This document shows positions 50,582 to 58,962 of a stretch of 64,000 nt of DNA, in pieces. A model generated the notes under the pieces. The model saw nothing but the letters and a program-made list of their open reading frames with translations. It was not told the origin of the DNA and did no database searches. Origin of the DNA: Cellulosimicrobium cellulans (GTDB lineage: Bacteria; Actinomycetota; Actinomycetes; Actinomycetales; Cellulomonadaceae); the NCBI RefSeq assembly GCF_016921195.1, contig NZ_JAFGYF010000008.1, positions 103,014 through 167,013 on the forward strand, written 5' to 3'. How positions within the stretch are numbered: the first letter of the stretch is position 1; each line of letters opens with the position of its first letter. The position numbers and the translations under genes were made by a program.

Positions 50582-51033
50582 GCGTCGGTCGCGTCGTCCC
50601 ACACGACGGCGTCGCCCGCACGGATCGTGCCCGAGGACAGCAGGCGGCAGACCACCCCGCCGCGGGCGTGCATCGCGCGCATCGCCCCGGGCGCGATCCA
50701 GTCGTCGAGCAGCCGGCACGGCGCGGCGATCCGGAGCACCTGGAGCTCGACGTCTCCGATCCGCAGCAACGTGCCCGGCTTCGTCGGCAGGTCGCCGTGG
50801 GTGAGCGTGACGTTGCGGCGCGTGAGGCCCGGGTCGATCTCCTGCCCGAGGTCCGCGGCGGCGTCCGCCAGGTCGGTGAGCGTCTGGATCGTCACGTGCC
50901 GGTGCTTCGAGCCGTGGTACCGGTCGCCGACCAGGCCCTTGCCCTCCTCGGCCTCGACCTCCTCGACGACGCGGGTCGGCAGCCGACGGGCCTTGGCGAC
51001 GTGGATCGCGTGCACGCGGGGCTGGTCGGGCAT
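50563..51033 (-). CDS. MOSC domain protein
   Basis: A 156-residue protein with a MOSC fold, the sulfur-carrying domain related to the molybdenum cofactor sulfurase C-terminus. It starts MPDQPRVHAIHVAKARRLPT, with GLVGDRYHGSKHRHVTIQ, RNVTLTHGDLPTKPGTLLRI and a conserved Cys in RIAAPCRLLDDW. This short, standalone form is common in actinobacteria. It may carry sulfur to a metal cofactor or substrate, but no molybdenum gene is nearby. It is transcribed away from the TetR gene at 51116. Confidence 0.87.
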   Translation of the reverse strand: MPDQPRVHAIHVAKARRLPTRVVEEVEAEEGKGLVGDRYHGSKHRHVTIQTLTDLADAAADLGQEIDPGLTRRNVTLTHGDLPTKPGTLLRIGDVELQVLRIAAPCRLLDDWIAPGAMRAMHARGGVVCRLLSSGTIRAGDAVVWDDATDAQGTSR

Positions 51034-51091
51034 GGTCCCAGCCTCGCACCCGGCCGGGCTCGGGGACCACCGCCCGGCCCGGGCGAGCGAC

Positions 51092-51107
51092 CGGTACCGG
51101 TGTACCG
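51092..51107. promoter_or_regulatory. Palindrome CGGTAC-CGGT-GTACCG before TetR gene
   Basis: Six-base arms separated by four bases, nine bases upstream of the TetR start and between divergent genes. It is a plausible autoregulatory site that could also control the MOSC gene. Confidence 0.5.
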
Positions 51108-51115
51108 TCCGGTGC

Positions 51116-51880
51116 ATGACCGACGTCCGCAGCCGCACCCATGCCCAGGCCGTCGACGCAGCGATCGAGCTCTTCACCCGCAAGGGGTACGAGCAGACGA
51201 CCGTCGAGGAGATCGCCGACGCCGCCCAGGTCAGCCGCGCCACCTTCTTCCGTCGCTACGGGTCCAAGGAGGACGTGGTCTTCGCGGACCACGAGCTCCT
51301 GCTCGACGAGGTCGTCGTCATGCTCGCCGCGACGCGGCCCGTGCCCGACGCCGAGGGGCACCTGACGCCCGACCCGACGGTCGACCCGTACCTCGAGGTC
51401 TGCCGCGCGGCGCGGCTGGTGTTCGACCACCACGTCGGGCAGCGCGAGACGTCGCTGGCCCGCTGGCAGCTCCTCCAGCAGGTGCCCGCCCTGCGCGATC
51501 GCGAGCTCGTCACGACCCACCGCTACGAGCGTGCGTTCACGGCGTACCTGCGCGACGCGCTCCCGCCGGACGAGCGCCGCTCGACCGCCTCCATCGCGTT
51601 CGCCGCATCCGTCGTCGCCGTGCACAACGCGCTCCTGCGCCGGTGGCTGCGCTCCCCCGACCAGGACCTGCGCCCCCAGCTCGAGGAGGCGTTCGCGGAC
51701 CTGCGTCGCGCCGCCGTCGGCCGGTACGCGGCACCCGACGGCACCGCGCCGGCCGAGCGCCGCGACTCCGGGGACGGCGTGCCCGGCCGCCGGGTCGTCG
51801 TCACCGTTGTCGACGCCGGGGCGGACGCCCAGGGTGTCGCGGACGACGTCGCCCGGGCGGTCCGCGACGCGCTCGCATGA
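51116..51880 (+). CDS. TetR-family transcriptional regulator
   Basis: A 254-residue regulator with a clear TetR helix-turn-helix at residues 8-55 (AVDAAIELFTRKGYEQTTVE, then IADAAQVSRATFFRRYGSKE). The ligand domain includes RAARLVFDHHVGQRETSLAR and ends in a variable Val/Ala-rich tail. The short distance to the palindrome at 51092 suggests autorepression. The target is not obvious: the divergent MOSC gene or a distant gene are possible. Confidence 0.88.
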   Translation: MTDVRSRTHAQAVDAAIELFTRKGYEQTTVEEIADAAQVSRATFFRRYGSKEDVVFADHELLLDEVVVMLAATRPVPDAEGHLTPDPTVDPYLEVCRAARLVFDHHVGQRETSLARWQLLQQVPALRDRELVTTHRYERAFTAYLRDALPPDERRSTASIAFAASVVAVHNALLRRWLRSPDQDLRPQLEEAFADLRRAAVGRYAAPDGTAPAERRDSGDGVPGRRVVVTVVDAGADAQGVADDVARAVRDALA

Positions 51881-52027
51881 CCCCCTGAGATCGGCGGCTT
51901 CTGCCGAGATCGGCGATCACGACTGCCGACCGCGGCGGGACGTGCCGAGGTCGCGTCGAGCGACGGGTGTCCCGGCGTCGGGGAATGCGCCGGTAGCATC
52001 GGCGGTTGCAGAACGCAGTACGCACGA

Positions 52028-52149
52028 ACGTGCTCCGGGGTCGGTGCAATTCCGAGCCGGCGGTGACAGTCCGCGACCCGCGCCCACGCGCGGTTGACCT
52101 GGTGGAACTCCAGGACCGACGGTGACAGTCCGGATGGGAGGAAGCACGT
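52028..52149 (+). ncRNA. FMN riboswitch (RFN element)
   Basis: The full RFN consensus is present: ACGTGCT (52028-52034) pairs with AGCACGT (52143-52149) to close the junction. Inside are GGTGCAATTCCGAGCCGGCG, GTGACAGTCCGCGACCCG, GGTGGAACTCCAGGACCGAC and GGTGACAGTCCGGATGGGAG. TAGCAT at 51994-51999 may be the -10 element. The 170 bases to the pnuX start can form a stem around the ribosome site (CTCGT 52290 with ACGAG 52305), suggesting translational control. It senses FMN and lowers expression of the transporter gene. Confidence 0.97.
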
Positions 52150-52317
52150 GCGGCGCGGCCACGCCCAGAGCGTGGTGCTCCGACGACCCGTCGGCGCACC
52201 GGTTCGCGACGGCGGTGGCCTCGCCGTGGTGAGCGACGCCGTCGGGCCGGTCCAGGCCTGACCCCACCGCCCGCCCTCACCCCGGAGCGCTCGTGCCCGG
52301 GAGGACGAGGACATCCG

Positions 52318-53016
52318 ATGGACCTGATCCACGCGCTGTTCGACGCGCAGCTGACGATCGGCGACCAGCACCTGCTCTGGCGCGAGATCGTGGGCAACGG
52401 CTTCGGCCTGGCGTCGGCGCTGGGCGGCATGCGGCGCAAGGTGTGGGCGTGGCCGGTGGGCATCGTCGGCAACCTGCTGCTGCTCACGGTGTTCCTCGGC
52501 GCGGTGTTCGCGACGCCCAACCCGGTCAACCTGCTGGGCCAGGCCGGCCGCCAGGTGATGTTCGTCGTCGTGTCGGTGTACGGGTGGGTGCAGTGGCGCC
52601 GGACCCAGGCGCGGCTCGGGGACGCCGACGCGGACAGCCACGGCGTCGCCGTCGTCCCGCGCTGGGCGTCGTGGCGCCAGCGCGCGTTCCTCGTCGTCGC
52701 GCTCGTCGGCGGGACGGCGCTGCTGACCCCCCTGTTCCGCGCGCTCGAGTCGTACGAGCCCGTGTGGGCCGACGCGTGGATCTTCATGGGCTCGCTGCTC
52801 GCGACGTACGGGATGGCGAAGGGCTGGGTCGAGTTCTGGCTGATCTGGGTCGCCGTCGACGTCGTGGGCGTGCCGCTGCTGGTCTCGGCCGGCTTCTACG
52901 CGTCGGCGTTCATGTACGTGTTCTACGGCGCGTTCACGCTCGTCGGGTTCTTCGTGTGGTGGCGCGTCAACCGTCGCGCGGCGACAGCGGCGGAGGCGGC
53001 GGGCGCGCCCGCCTGA
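52318..53016 (+). CDS. pnuX: PnuC-family riboflavin transporter (PnuX/RibM type)
   Basis: A 232-residue membrane protein of the PnuC (nicotinamide riboside) fold with seven to eight hydrophobic segments. Motifs include GMRRKVWAWPVGIVGNLLLL, VVVSVYGWVQWRR and MGSLLATYGMAKGWVEFWLI with WVAVDVVGVPL. In actinobacteria, PnuC relatives under FMN riboswitches are riboflavin importers named PnuX or RibM, and the riboswitch immediately upstream here supports that role over nicotinamide riboside uptake. GAGG at 52307-52310 lies seven bases before the ATG. Confidence 0.93.
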   Translation: MDLIHALFDAQLTIGDQHLLWREIVGNGFGLASALGGMRRKVWAWPVGIVGNLLLLTVFLGAVFATPNPVNLLGQAGRQVMFVVVSVYGWVQWRRTQARLGDADADSHGVAVVPRWASWRQRAFLVVALVGGTALLTPLFRALESYEPVWADAWIFMGSLLATYGMAKGWVEFWLIWVAVDVVGVPLLVSAGFYASAFMYVFYGAFTLVGFFVWWRVNRRAATAAEAAGAPA

Positions 53017-53045
53017 CCCGCGGGTCCGCGGCCCGGGGTCGCGGG

Positions 53046-53717
53046 TCAGTCCTCGAACAGCATCCGGTCCGACGGCGCGGCGCGGCTCGCGCGCAACGTC
53101 GGGTCGGCGCACAGCACCTCGACGAGAGCCTCGCTCCCACCCACGTAGGTCGCGGCGGCGTCGATCTCCGTCCCGACGAACCACGAGCGGTCCTCGGGCC
53201 ACCACAGGTTGGGCGGCTGCTCGTGGTCGCGGAACGCGCCGGCGTCGGCCAGCGTCCCGGTCCACAGGTGGTACTCGCGGTGCGGGAGCAGGAGCATCGG
53301 GGCGGCCGGGCGCTCGACGAGCGTCGGCGCGAGGTGCTCCCACGCCTCGGCGACCGCGCGCTCGATCTCCTCCGTGGTCGGGCGCGCCTCGTCCTCGGAC
53401 CACCCCACGAGCGGCGCGACGCCCGAGCTCGCGCGCGGGTCCGTCCCGTGGTCGTAGAGGAACGCGTAGCCCGTCCACAGGGCGAGGTGCACCGACCGGT
53501 CCCCGGTGAAGGGTGCGAGCGCCGCGGCCAGGGCGTCGGTCTGCGCCGCGAGCGTGACGTCGTCGTCCCAGCCCGGGTGCGGGACGCACGCGTACGCCGC
53601 GTACCCGCGCGGGACCGTGCCGTCGACGCGCGGGCCGAACTCCCCGAGCCGCTCCGCGATCCACGCACCCGCCGAGGCGTCGTCGTCCCAAGCCACCCGG
53701 CCAGCCGTCGTCGTCAT
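53046..53717 (-). CDS. Hypothetical protein
   Basis: A 223-residue acidic, soluble protein with no signal peptide or membrane segment. It contains aromatic, possibly conserved stretches LALWTGYAFLYDHGTDPRAS, MLLLPHREYHLWTGTLADAG and NLWWPEDRSWFVGTEIDAA. I do not recognise a family with certainty; similar proteins appear in actinobacterial genomes as uncharacterised. Composition and codon pattern match the neighbours. It is convergent with pnuX and divergent from the acyl-CoA dehydrogenase gene. Confidence 0.7.
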   Translation of the reverse strand: MTTTAGRVAWDDDASAGAWIAERLGEFGPRVDGTVPRGYAAYACVPHPGWDDDVTLAAQTDALAAALAPFTGDRSVHLALWTGYAFLYDHGTDPRASSGVAPLVGWSEDEARPTTEEIERAVAEAWEHLAPTLVERPAAPMLLLPHREYHLWTGTLADAGAFRDHEQPPNLWWPEDRSWFVGTEIDAAATYVGGSEALVEVLCADPTLRASRAAPSDRMLFED

Positions 53718-53768
53718 CCGGGCACCCTACGCCGGCGGCTGTCACCCACCGGAGCCGCGAGGTCGACT

Positions 53769-53814
53769 GCGATACCCCGTCTCGTTTGACTGAGACGGGG
53801 TATCGCTGCACTAT
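53769..53814 (+). promoter_or_regulatory. Promoter with 15-bp inverted repeat around the -35 element
   Basis: GCGATACCCCGTCTC (53769-53783) and its exact complement (53792-53806) flank an 8-base centre holding TTGACT (53786-53791), a near-consensus -35. CACTAT (53809-53814) at 17-base spacing is the matching -10. This looks like an operator for a repressor controlling the acyl-CoA dehydrogenase/thiolase genes; it could also fold as an RNA hairpin terminating the opposite side. Confidence 0.6.
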
Positions 53815-53912
53815 GGGAGGGACCGCCACCGACGCCGGGCCCGCACCCCCGGAACCCGCGCCGGAGCCGGTCGCGCACGACCGACCGCAGCCGCCCTCCC
53901 AGGGGAGCACCG

Positions 53913-55154
53913 ATGCCCACCACCCCGATCATGCCCGGCGTCACCGAGCCCACCTACGACCTCGCGACCCCGCTCGACCTCGACTACGCCGGCGCGTTCG
54001 CCGACGCGACCGAGGAGGACCGCGCCCACCAGCAGCGCGTCCGGCAGTTCGTCCAGGACGAGGTGCTCCCGGTCATCGACGACTACTGGGAGCGCGCCGA
54101 GGTCCCGTTCGACCTCGTCAAGCGCATGGGCGAGCTCGACCTGCTGCGCGACGGCGTCGACGTCGAGGGCCGCCCCCGCGTGAGCCTGCTCGGCGCGGGC
54201 CTCGCCGCGATGGAGATGTCGCGCGGCGACGGCTCCGTCGCGACGATCTGCGGCGTCCAGGGCGGCCTCGCGCTGCGCAGCATCCAGATGCTCGGCTCCG
54301 ACGAGCAGCGGGCACGGTACGCCGAGCCCATGGCGCGCGGGGAGATCCTCGGCGCGTTCGCGCTCACCGAGCCCACCCACGGCTCGGACTCCGTCTCGCT
54401 CGAGACGACGGCGCGCAAGGAGACGCGCGACGGCGTCGAGGGCTACGTGCTGAACGGCGAGAAGAAGTGGATCGGCAACGGCTCGTCGGGCCACATCACC
54501 GTGGTGTGGGCGCGCCTCGTCGGTGACGACGGCGACGGCCAGGTCCACGGGTTCGTCGTGCCGCAGGACACCCCCGGCTACACCGGCACGACCATCACCG
54601 GCAAGGTGTCGCTGCGCGCGATCTGGCAGGCGCACGTCGTGCTCGACGACGTGTTCGTCCCGGCCGAGAACGCGCTGCCCGGCGCGCGGTCGTTCAAGGA
54701 CACCTCGCGCGTGCTCTTCGCGACGCGCCTCGGGGTGGCGTGGGCCGCCGTCGGGCACGCGGTGGCCTGCTACGAGGCAGCGGTCGCCTACGCGAAGCAG
54801 CGCGTCCAGTTCGGCCGCCCGCTCGCCGCGAACCAGATGGTGCAGGAGCGCCTCACCAAGATGCTCTCGACGATCACGCAGCTCCAGCTCCTCGTCGCGC
54901 AGATGACGCGCCTCGACGAGGCCGGGACGCTCACCGGGCCGCAGGCGTCGCTCGCCAAGTACACGTGCACGCGTGGCGCCCGCGAGGTCGCGGCGAGCGC
55001 GCGCGACCTGCTCGGCGGCAACGGCATCCTGCTGCGCAACCGCGTCGCGCGGCACTTCGCCGACGTCGAGGCCCTGCACACGTACGAGGGCACCGAGTCG
55101 GTCCAGGCGCTCATCGTCGGCCGCGACATCACGGGCGTCTCGGCGTTCGTCTGA
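53913..55154 (+). CDS. Acyl-CoA dehydrogenase (glutaryl-CoA dehydrogenase-like)
   Basis: A 413-residue FAD enzyme oxidising an acyl-CoA to the enoyl-CoA. The FAD/substrate motif FALTEPTHGSDSVSLETTA (about residues 151-169) and KKWIGNGSSGHITVVWARL occupy the middle domain. The catalytic Glu392 is in HTYEGTESVQALIVGRDITG, and the C-terminal motif GNGILLRNRVARHF is present. The arrangement is that of the glutaryl-CoA dehydrogenase branch, where Glu sits in YEGT. The ATG is preceded by AGGGGAG. A thiolase gene follows 113 bases downstream, implying a degradation pathway for a fatty or dicarboxylic acid. Confidence 0.92.
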   Translation: MPTTPIMPGVTEPTYDLATPLDLDYAGAFADATEEDRAHQQRVRQFVQDEVLPVIDDYWERAEVPFDLVKRMGELDLLRDGVDVEGRPRVSLLGAGLAAMEMSRGDGSVATICGVQGGLALRSIQMLGSDEQRARYAEPMARGEILGAFALTEPTHGSDSVSLETTARKETRDGVEGYVLNGEKKWIGNGSSGHITVVWARLVGDDGDGQVHGFVVPQDTPGYTGTTITGKVSLRAIWQAHVVLDDVFVPAENALPGARSFKDTSRVLFATRLGVAWAAVGHAVACYEAAVAYAKQRVQFGRPLAANQMVQERLTKMLSTITQLQLLVAQMTRLDEAGTLTGPQASLAKYTCTRGAREVAASARDLLGGNGILLRNRVARHFADVEALHTYEGTESVQALIVGRDITGVSAFV

Positions 55155-55267
55155 CGGCCCCGAGGGCGCACGCCCTCCTCCTGCTCCCCGGCGCCGCTCG
55201 CCCCTCCTCGCGGCGCCGGGGCCTCCCCTTCCCCTTGCCCTCCCGCCTTCTCCCCGGACGGAGCCCC

Positions 55268-56500
55268 ATGAGCACCGACGCCACTCCCCTGCCCGACGCC
55301 GCAGGCGTCACCCCCGAGGACGAGGTCACCCCGGTCCTCCTGCACGGCGCGCGCACCCCGTTCGCGCGCTTCCGCGGGGCGCTCGCCTCGCTCTCGGCCC
55401 CCGAGCTCGGCGCGCACGCGATCCGCGGCGCGCTCGCGGCGGCGGGCGTCGCGCCCGAGCAGGTGGACACCGTCATCCTCGGGCAGGTCGTCCAGGCAGG
55501 CGCCAAGCAGGGGCCCGCGCGCCAGGCCGCGATCCTCGCGGGCCTGGGCTGGGAGGTCCCCACCGTGACGATCAACAAGCTGTGCCTCTCGGGGCTCACG
55601 GCCATCATCGACGCGGCCCGGCTGGTCCGCACCGGCGAGGCGAGCGTCGTCGTCGCGGGCGGCCAGGAGTCCATGACGAACGCGCCGCACCTCGTGGTCG
55701 GGGCGCGCTCCGGGTTCGCGTTCGGGGACGTGACGATGGCCGACTCGCTCACGCACGACGGCCTGAACGACCCGTTCAGCGGCGAGGTCATGGGCGAGCT
55801 CACCGACCGCGGGTGCGCGACGCGCGGCATCGGCCGCCCGGAGCAGGACGCGTTCGCGCTGCGCTCGCACCAGCGCGCCGCCGCCGCGCGCGACGCCGGG
55901 CGCCTCGCCGAGGAGATCGCCCCCGTCGAGGTGCCGCAGCGGCGGGGCGAGCCGGTCGTCGTCGAGCACGACGAGGGCGTTCGCGCCGACACGACGCTCG
56001 AGGCGCTGGAGCGGCTGCGCCCGGCCTTCGTGCCGGACGGGACGATCACCGCCGGGTCGAGCTCGCCGCTGTCCGACGGCGCGGCGGCGGTCGTCGTCGC
56101 GAGCCGCGCCTTCGCCAAGCGGAACGGGCTGCCCTGGCTGGCGGAGATCAGGGCCGCGGGCCAGGTCGCCGGGCCGGACAACTCGCTGCACTCCCAGCCC
56201 GCGCGCGCCATCGAGGCCGCCGTGAAGCGCGAGGGCGTCGCCGCCGCGGACCTGGACCTCGTCGAGATCAACGAGGCGTTCGCCGCCGTCGCGCTCCAGT
56301 CGATCGCGGACCTCGGCATCGACGCGGACGTCGTGAACGCCGACGGCGGCGCGATCGCGCTCGGTCACCCCGTCGGCGCGTCGGGCGCCCGCCTCGCGCT
56401 GCACCTCGCGCTCGCGCTCCGGCGCCGCGGGGGCGGCGTCGGTGCGGCGGCGCTGTGCGGCGGGGGCGGGCAGGGCGACGCGCTGATCCTGCGCGCCTGA
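55268..56500 (+). CDS. Acetyl-CoA C-acetyltransferase (thiolase)
   Basis: A 410-residue thiolase II type enzyme. The nucleophilic Cys106 is in TINKLCLSGLTAIIDA, the His motif INEAFAAVALQSI is near residue 337, and GHPVGASGARLALHLA and the second Cys in ALCGGGGQGDALIL close the active site. An N-terminal extension of about 20 residues (acidic, Pro-rich) is slightly longer than the family norm. Acts either in degradation (thiolysis) or in condensation of two acetyl-CoA. Pairing with the preceding dehydrogenase suggests a beta-oxidation-like step. Confidence 0.93.
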   Translation: MSTDATPLPDAAGVTPEDEVTPVLLHGARTPFARFRGALASLSAPELGAHAIRGALAAAGVAPEQVDTVILGQVVQAGAKQGPARQAAILAGLGWEVPTVTINKLCLSGLTAIIDAARLVRTGEASVVVAGGQESMTNAPHLVVGARSGFAFGDVTMADSLTHDGLNDPFSGEVMGELTDRGCATRGIGRPEQDAFALRSHQRAAAARDAGRLAEEIAPVEVPQRRGEPVVVEHDEGVRADTTLEALERLRPAFVPDGTITAGSSSPLSDGAAAVVVASRAFAKRNGLPWLAEIRAAGQVAGPDNSLHSQPARAIEAAVKREGVAAADLDLVEINEAFAAVALQSIADLGIDADVVNADGGAIALGHPVGASGARLALHLALALRRRGGGVGAAALCGGGGQGDALILRA

Positions 56501-56556
56501 CGCCCTCGTGGGGCGCGGTGCGCGACTCCGCCGCACGCGTTGCCCGCGCGAACCAC

Positions 56557-56590
56557 CCAGCCCTGGTGCACGATGCTGCACCAGGGCTGG
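56557..56590 (+). terminator. Terminator after the thiolase gene
   Basis: CCAGCCCTGGTGCA, a six-base loop CGATGC and the exact complement TGCACCAGGGCTGG form a perfect 14-bp hairpin 57 bases after the thiolase stop. It ends with CGCGCTTCTG. Confidence 0.75.
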
Positions 56591-56707
56591 CGCGCTTCTG
56601 TCGCCGCGACGTGACGCAGATCGCGCCGTGGTCGGCCGACATCGCGTCATGGATCGCGTCGGGCGCGGTCTCTCTCCCTGGAACCACCCCCGACGAGAGG
56701 ACCCGTC

Positions 56708-56836
56708 ATGACCACCGTGACCGCCGCAGCCCGCCGCACCGCGAGCCGTGCGCGCCACTCGCACCTGTCCGCCGTCGCCGTCGCGATCGTCGGGCTCGCC
56801 GCCGGGTTCGCCGCCGCGCCCTACCTGCTCGGCTGA
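56708..56836 (+). CDS. Small single-span membrane peptide
   Basis: A 42-residue frame, MTTVTAAARRTASRARHSHL followed by a hydrophobic helix (SAVAVAIVGLAAGFAAAPYL) and LG. It has the basic, then hydrophobic layout of a small membrane peptide. GAGAGGA lies at good spacing before the ATG. The gene ends overlapping the convergent gene at 56821. No family is recognised. Confidence 0.6.
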   Translation: MTTVTAAARRTASRARHSHLSAVAVAIVGLAAGFAAAPYLLG

Positions 56837-57102
56837 GCTCCCGCCGCGCCCCGGTGCGGCCCGCTGCCTCGGAACGAGTCGACGAGCGCCCAGACCGCGC
56901 TGGCGACGCCTCCGAGGCAGAGGACGGAGAGCGTCGTCAGCCCCAGCGCGTCGAGGACGTCGCCCGCGAGCCAGCCTCGGACCGCTCCCAGGACCGTGAA
57001 CGGGGCGAGCAGGGCACAGAACAGCAGGATCGCGACAGCCCACCAGCGGCGGTGCCGCTGGTCGCGGGGCGGCTTCGAGAGCCCGTCGTGATACAGCGCC
57101 AC
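56821..57102 (-). CDS. Two-helix membrane protein
   Basis: A 93-residue protein with a basic N-terminus (PPRDQRHRRWW) and two hydrophobic segments (about residues 20-42 and 52-72, the first WAVAILLFCALLAPFTVLG). It ends in a polar Gly/Pro-rich tail. The family is unknown. It lies ten bases upstream of the Nudix gene stop on the same strand order, so it is probably the last gene of a two-gene unit. Confidence 0.68.
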   Translation of the reverse strand: MALYHDGLSKPPRDQRHRRWWAVAILLFCALLAPFTVLGAVRGWLAGDVLDALGLTTLSVLCLGGVASAVWALVDSFRGSGPHRGAAGAQPSR

Positions 57103-57111
57103 GCCAGGAGC

Positions 57112-57603
57112 CTACGGCTCGACGGCACGGCCGGGAGCGCCCGCCAGTTGCTCCTCGAGGCGGTCGAGCAGCGGGACCTGCCCGGCGACGACGAGCCCGC
57201 GGGCTCGCGCGAGCGGGAACCAGCCGGCCCGGTCGAGCTCGGGGAACTCCTGCATCCGCCCCGAGCGCGGGGGCCACTCGAGCGCGAACGTGTTGCTGGA
57301 GATCGCCGTGACGTCGAGGTCCGCCTCGCGCGCCCACGCCGCCACGAGCTTGCCGGCGCGCTGGCGCACGGTGCCGAGGTCCAGGTCGGGCGCCTGCGCC
57401 GCCGGGGCCGGGACACCGAGCTCCTCCGCGAACTCGCGCAGCGCCGCGGCCAGGCCGTCCTCGCCCGGCTCGACCTCACCCTTGGGGATCGTCCACCCGC
57501 CCGCGTCCTTGCGTGCCCAGAGCGGACCGCCCATGTGCCCGAGGAGCACCTCGACGACGCCGTCACGGAACCGGTAGAGCACAAGCCCTGCTGACTGCTT
57601 CAC
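57112..57603 (-). CDS. Nudix hydrolase
   Basis: A 163-residue pyrophosphohydrolase. The Nudix box G-x5-E-x7-REUxEExGU is fully present as GEVEPGEDGLAAALREFAEELG (42-63, with the catalytic Glu57 and Glu61 cluster). It is preceded by SAGLVLYRFRDGVVEVLLGH and WTIPKGEVEPG, the pattern of a subgroup often annotated as NUDIX with the phosphate-binding loop LWARKDAGGWTIPKGE. Substrates for this group are typically nucleoside diphosphate derivatives; specificity is unknown. Confidence 0.9.
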   Translation of the reverse strand: MKQSAGLVLYRFRDGVVEVLLGHMGGPLWARKDAGGWTIPKGEVEPGEDGLAAALREFAEELGVPAPAAQAPDLDLGTVRQRAGKLVAAWAREADLDVTAISSNTFALEWPPRSGRMQEFPELDRAGWFPLARARGLVVAGQVPLLDRLEEQLAGAPGRAVEP

Positions 57604-57781
57604 CCCTCCTTCCTACACAGCCGACGGCGGGACGGCCTGTCGGGACCGGGTTGCCGCCGTGCCGCCGGTGGGTCACGAACCCGGCCCGGGGCGGAGAACC
57701 GCCGTCCTCCCGCACCGGAGCGTGTGGGAGGCGCGCCGTAACGTCGGACGTCTCAGGACCGGAACGCACGAGGAGACGACC

Positions 57782-58177
57782 ATGACCACGCCGAGCGTCA
57801 CGCACCTCAACCCCGCCGGGCTGCACCGCAACCCGGCGTTCTCCCAGGGCACGATCGTCGAGACCGGTCGGACGCTCTACGTCGGCGGCCAGAACGGGAC
57901 CGACGCGGACGGCGCGATCGTCGAGGGCGGCATCGCGGCCCAGACCGCGCAGGCGCTGCGCAACGTGCTCGCCGTGCTGGCCGAGGCCGGCGCCGGTCCG
58001 GAGGACGTCGCACGGCTCGCCGTCTACCTCGACCCCGAGGCCGACCTCATGGAGGGCTTCGCCGTCGTCGGCGAGGTCTGGGGTCCGCACCCCGCGGCGG
58101 TGACGGTCCTCCGGGTGGGAATCGGCCGGCCCGGAGCCCTCGTCGAGATCGAGGCGGTCGCCGCCCTGCCCGCGTGA
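57782..58177 (+). CDS. Rid-family (YjgF/UK114) protein
   Basis: A 131-residue Rid-family protein, trimeric in the family. It has NPAFSQGTIVETGRTLYVGG, NGTDADGAIVEGGIAAQTAQ and ALRNVLAVLAEAGAGPEDVA, and closes with GALVEIEAVAALP. The canonical RidA arginine near residue 105 appears replaced (HPAAVTVLRV where PAR is expected), so enamine/imine deaminase activity is uncertain and it may belong to a divergent Rid subgroup. The ribosome site is GAGGAG at seven bases. Confidence 0.85.
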   Translation: MTTPSVTHLNPAGLHRNPAFSQGTIVETGRTLYVGGQNGTDADGAIVEGGIAAQTAQALRNVLAVLAEAGAGPEDVARLAVYLDPEADLMEGFAVVGEVWGPHPAAVTVLRVGIGRPGALVEIEAVAALPA

Positions 58178-58239
58178 TCCGTCCCGGCTGACACCCCTCT
58201 CCACGAGCGTGCAGCCGTACCCCCGGCTACCGTCCGGGG

Positions 58240-58962
58240 GTGCCCGCCGACCCCGCCCCGCGCCGCCCGCTCGGGCGTGCCAGGAGGCGCGCTTTGGGGC
58301 GGGCAGCAGCGTACGGGATCGCGGCGTCCGTCCCCGTCCTCGTGCTCGCGTGGCTCGTGCGCGCGGAGTCGGGGCTCGTCGTCGAGGCCGACCGCGCCGC
58401 CGTCGCCGCGGCGACCGGGTTCACCGGCGAGCGGCCCGCGTTCGAGCGCACCCTGCTCGTGGGGCAGGAGGTGCTCGCCGCGCGGTGGATGAACCTCGCC
58501 GCGATGGGCGTGTGCCTCTGGGCGTGGCGGCGCCACGGCCTCGGGTCGCGAGCGGCCTCGGCGGCGGGGACCATCTGGGGCGCGTGGGCGCTCGGCCTCG
58601 GGGCCAAGGAGCTCGTCGACCGCGCGCGGCCCGTCGTCGAGGACGCGGTGACCGTCGTGCCCGGGTCCAGCTTTCCGTCGGGGCACGCGATGAACGCCGC
58701 CGCCGTCGGGGTGAGCCTCACGGTGCTCGTGTGGCCGCTGCTCGGGCGACGGGGCCGCGTCGCCGTGGTGAGCGGCGCGACCGCGCTCGCCCTCGTCACC
58801 GCGGCCGACCGCGTGCTGCTCGGCGCGCACTATCCGTCCGACGTCGTCGGCGGCATCCTCTTCGGCGGCGCCGTCGCGGGGGCCTCCGCCGTCGGCTACC
58901 ACGGCTGGACGACCGCCCGGACCGCCCGCTCTTCCGGCTCCGCTCCCAGGAACGAGGTCTGA
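58240..58962 (+). CDS. PAP2-family membrane phosphatase
   Basis: A 240-residue PAP2 phosphatase with about six transmembrane segments. Motif 1 is K-x6-RP as KELVDRARPVVED, motif 2 is PSGHAMNAAAVG, and motif 3 is SRxxxxxH-x3-D in the form ADRVLLGAHYPSDVVGG. Such enzymes remove phosphate from lipid or prenyl phosphates. It starts at GTG 58240 and is coupled by TGATG to the second PAP2 gene. Note that the motif 3 arginine is preserved but its first Ser is Ala. Confidence 0.9.
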   Translation: MPADPAPRRPLGRARRRALGRAAAYGIAASVPVLVLAWLVRAESGLVVEADRAAVAAATGFTGERPAFERTLLVGQEVLAARWMNLAAMGVCLWAWRRHGLGSRAASAAGTIWGAWALGLGAKELVDRARPVVEDAVTVVPGSSFPSGHAMNAAAVGVSLTVLVWPLLGRRGRVAVVSGATALALVTAADRVLLGAHYPSDVVGGILFGGAVAGASAVGYHGWTTARTARSSGSAPRNEV

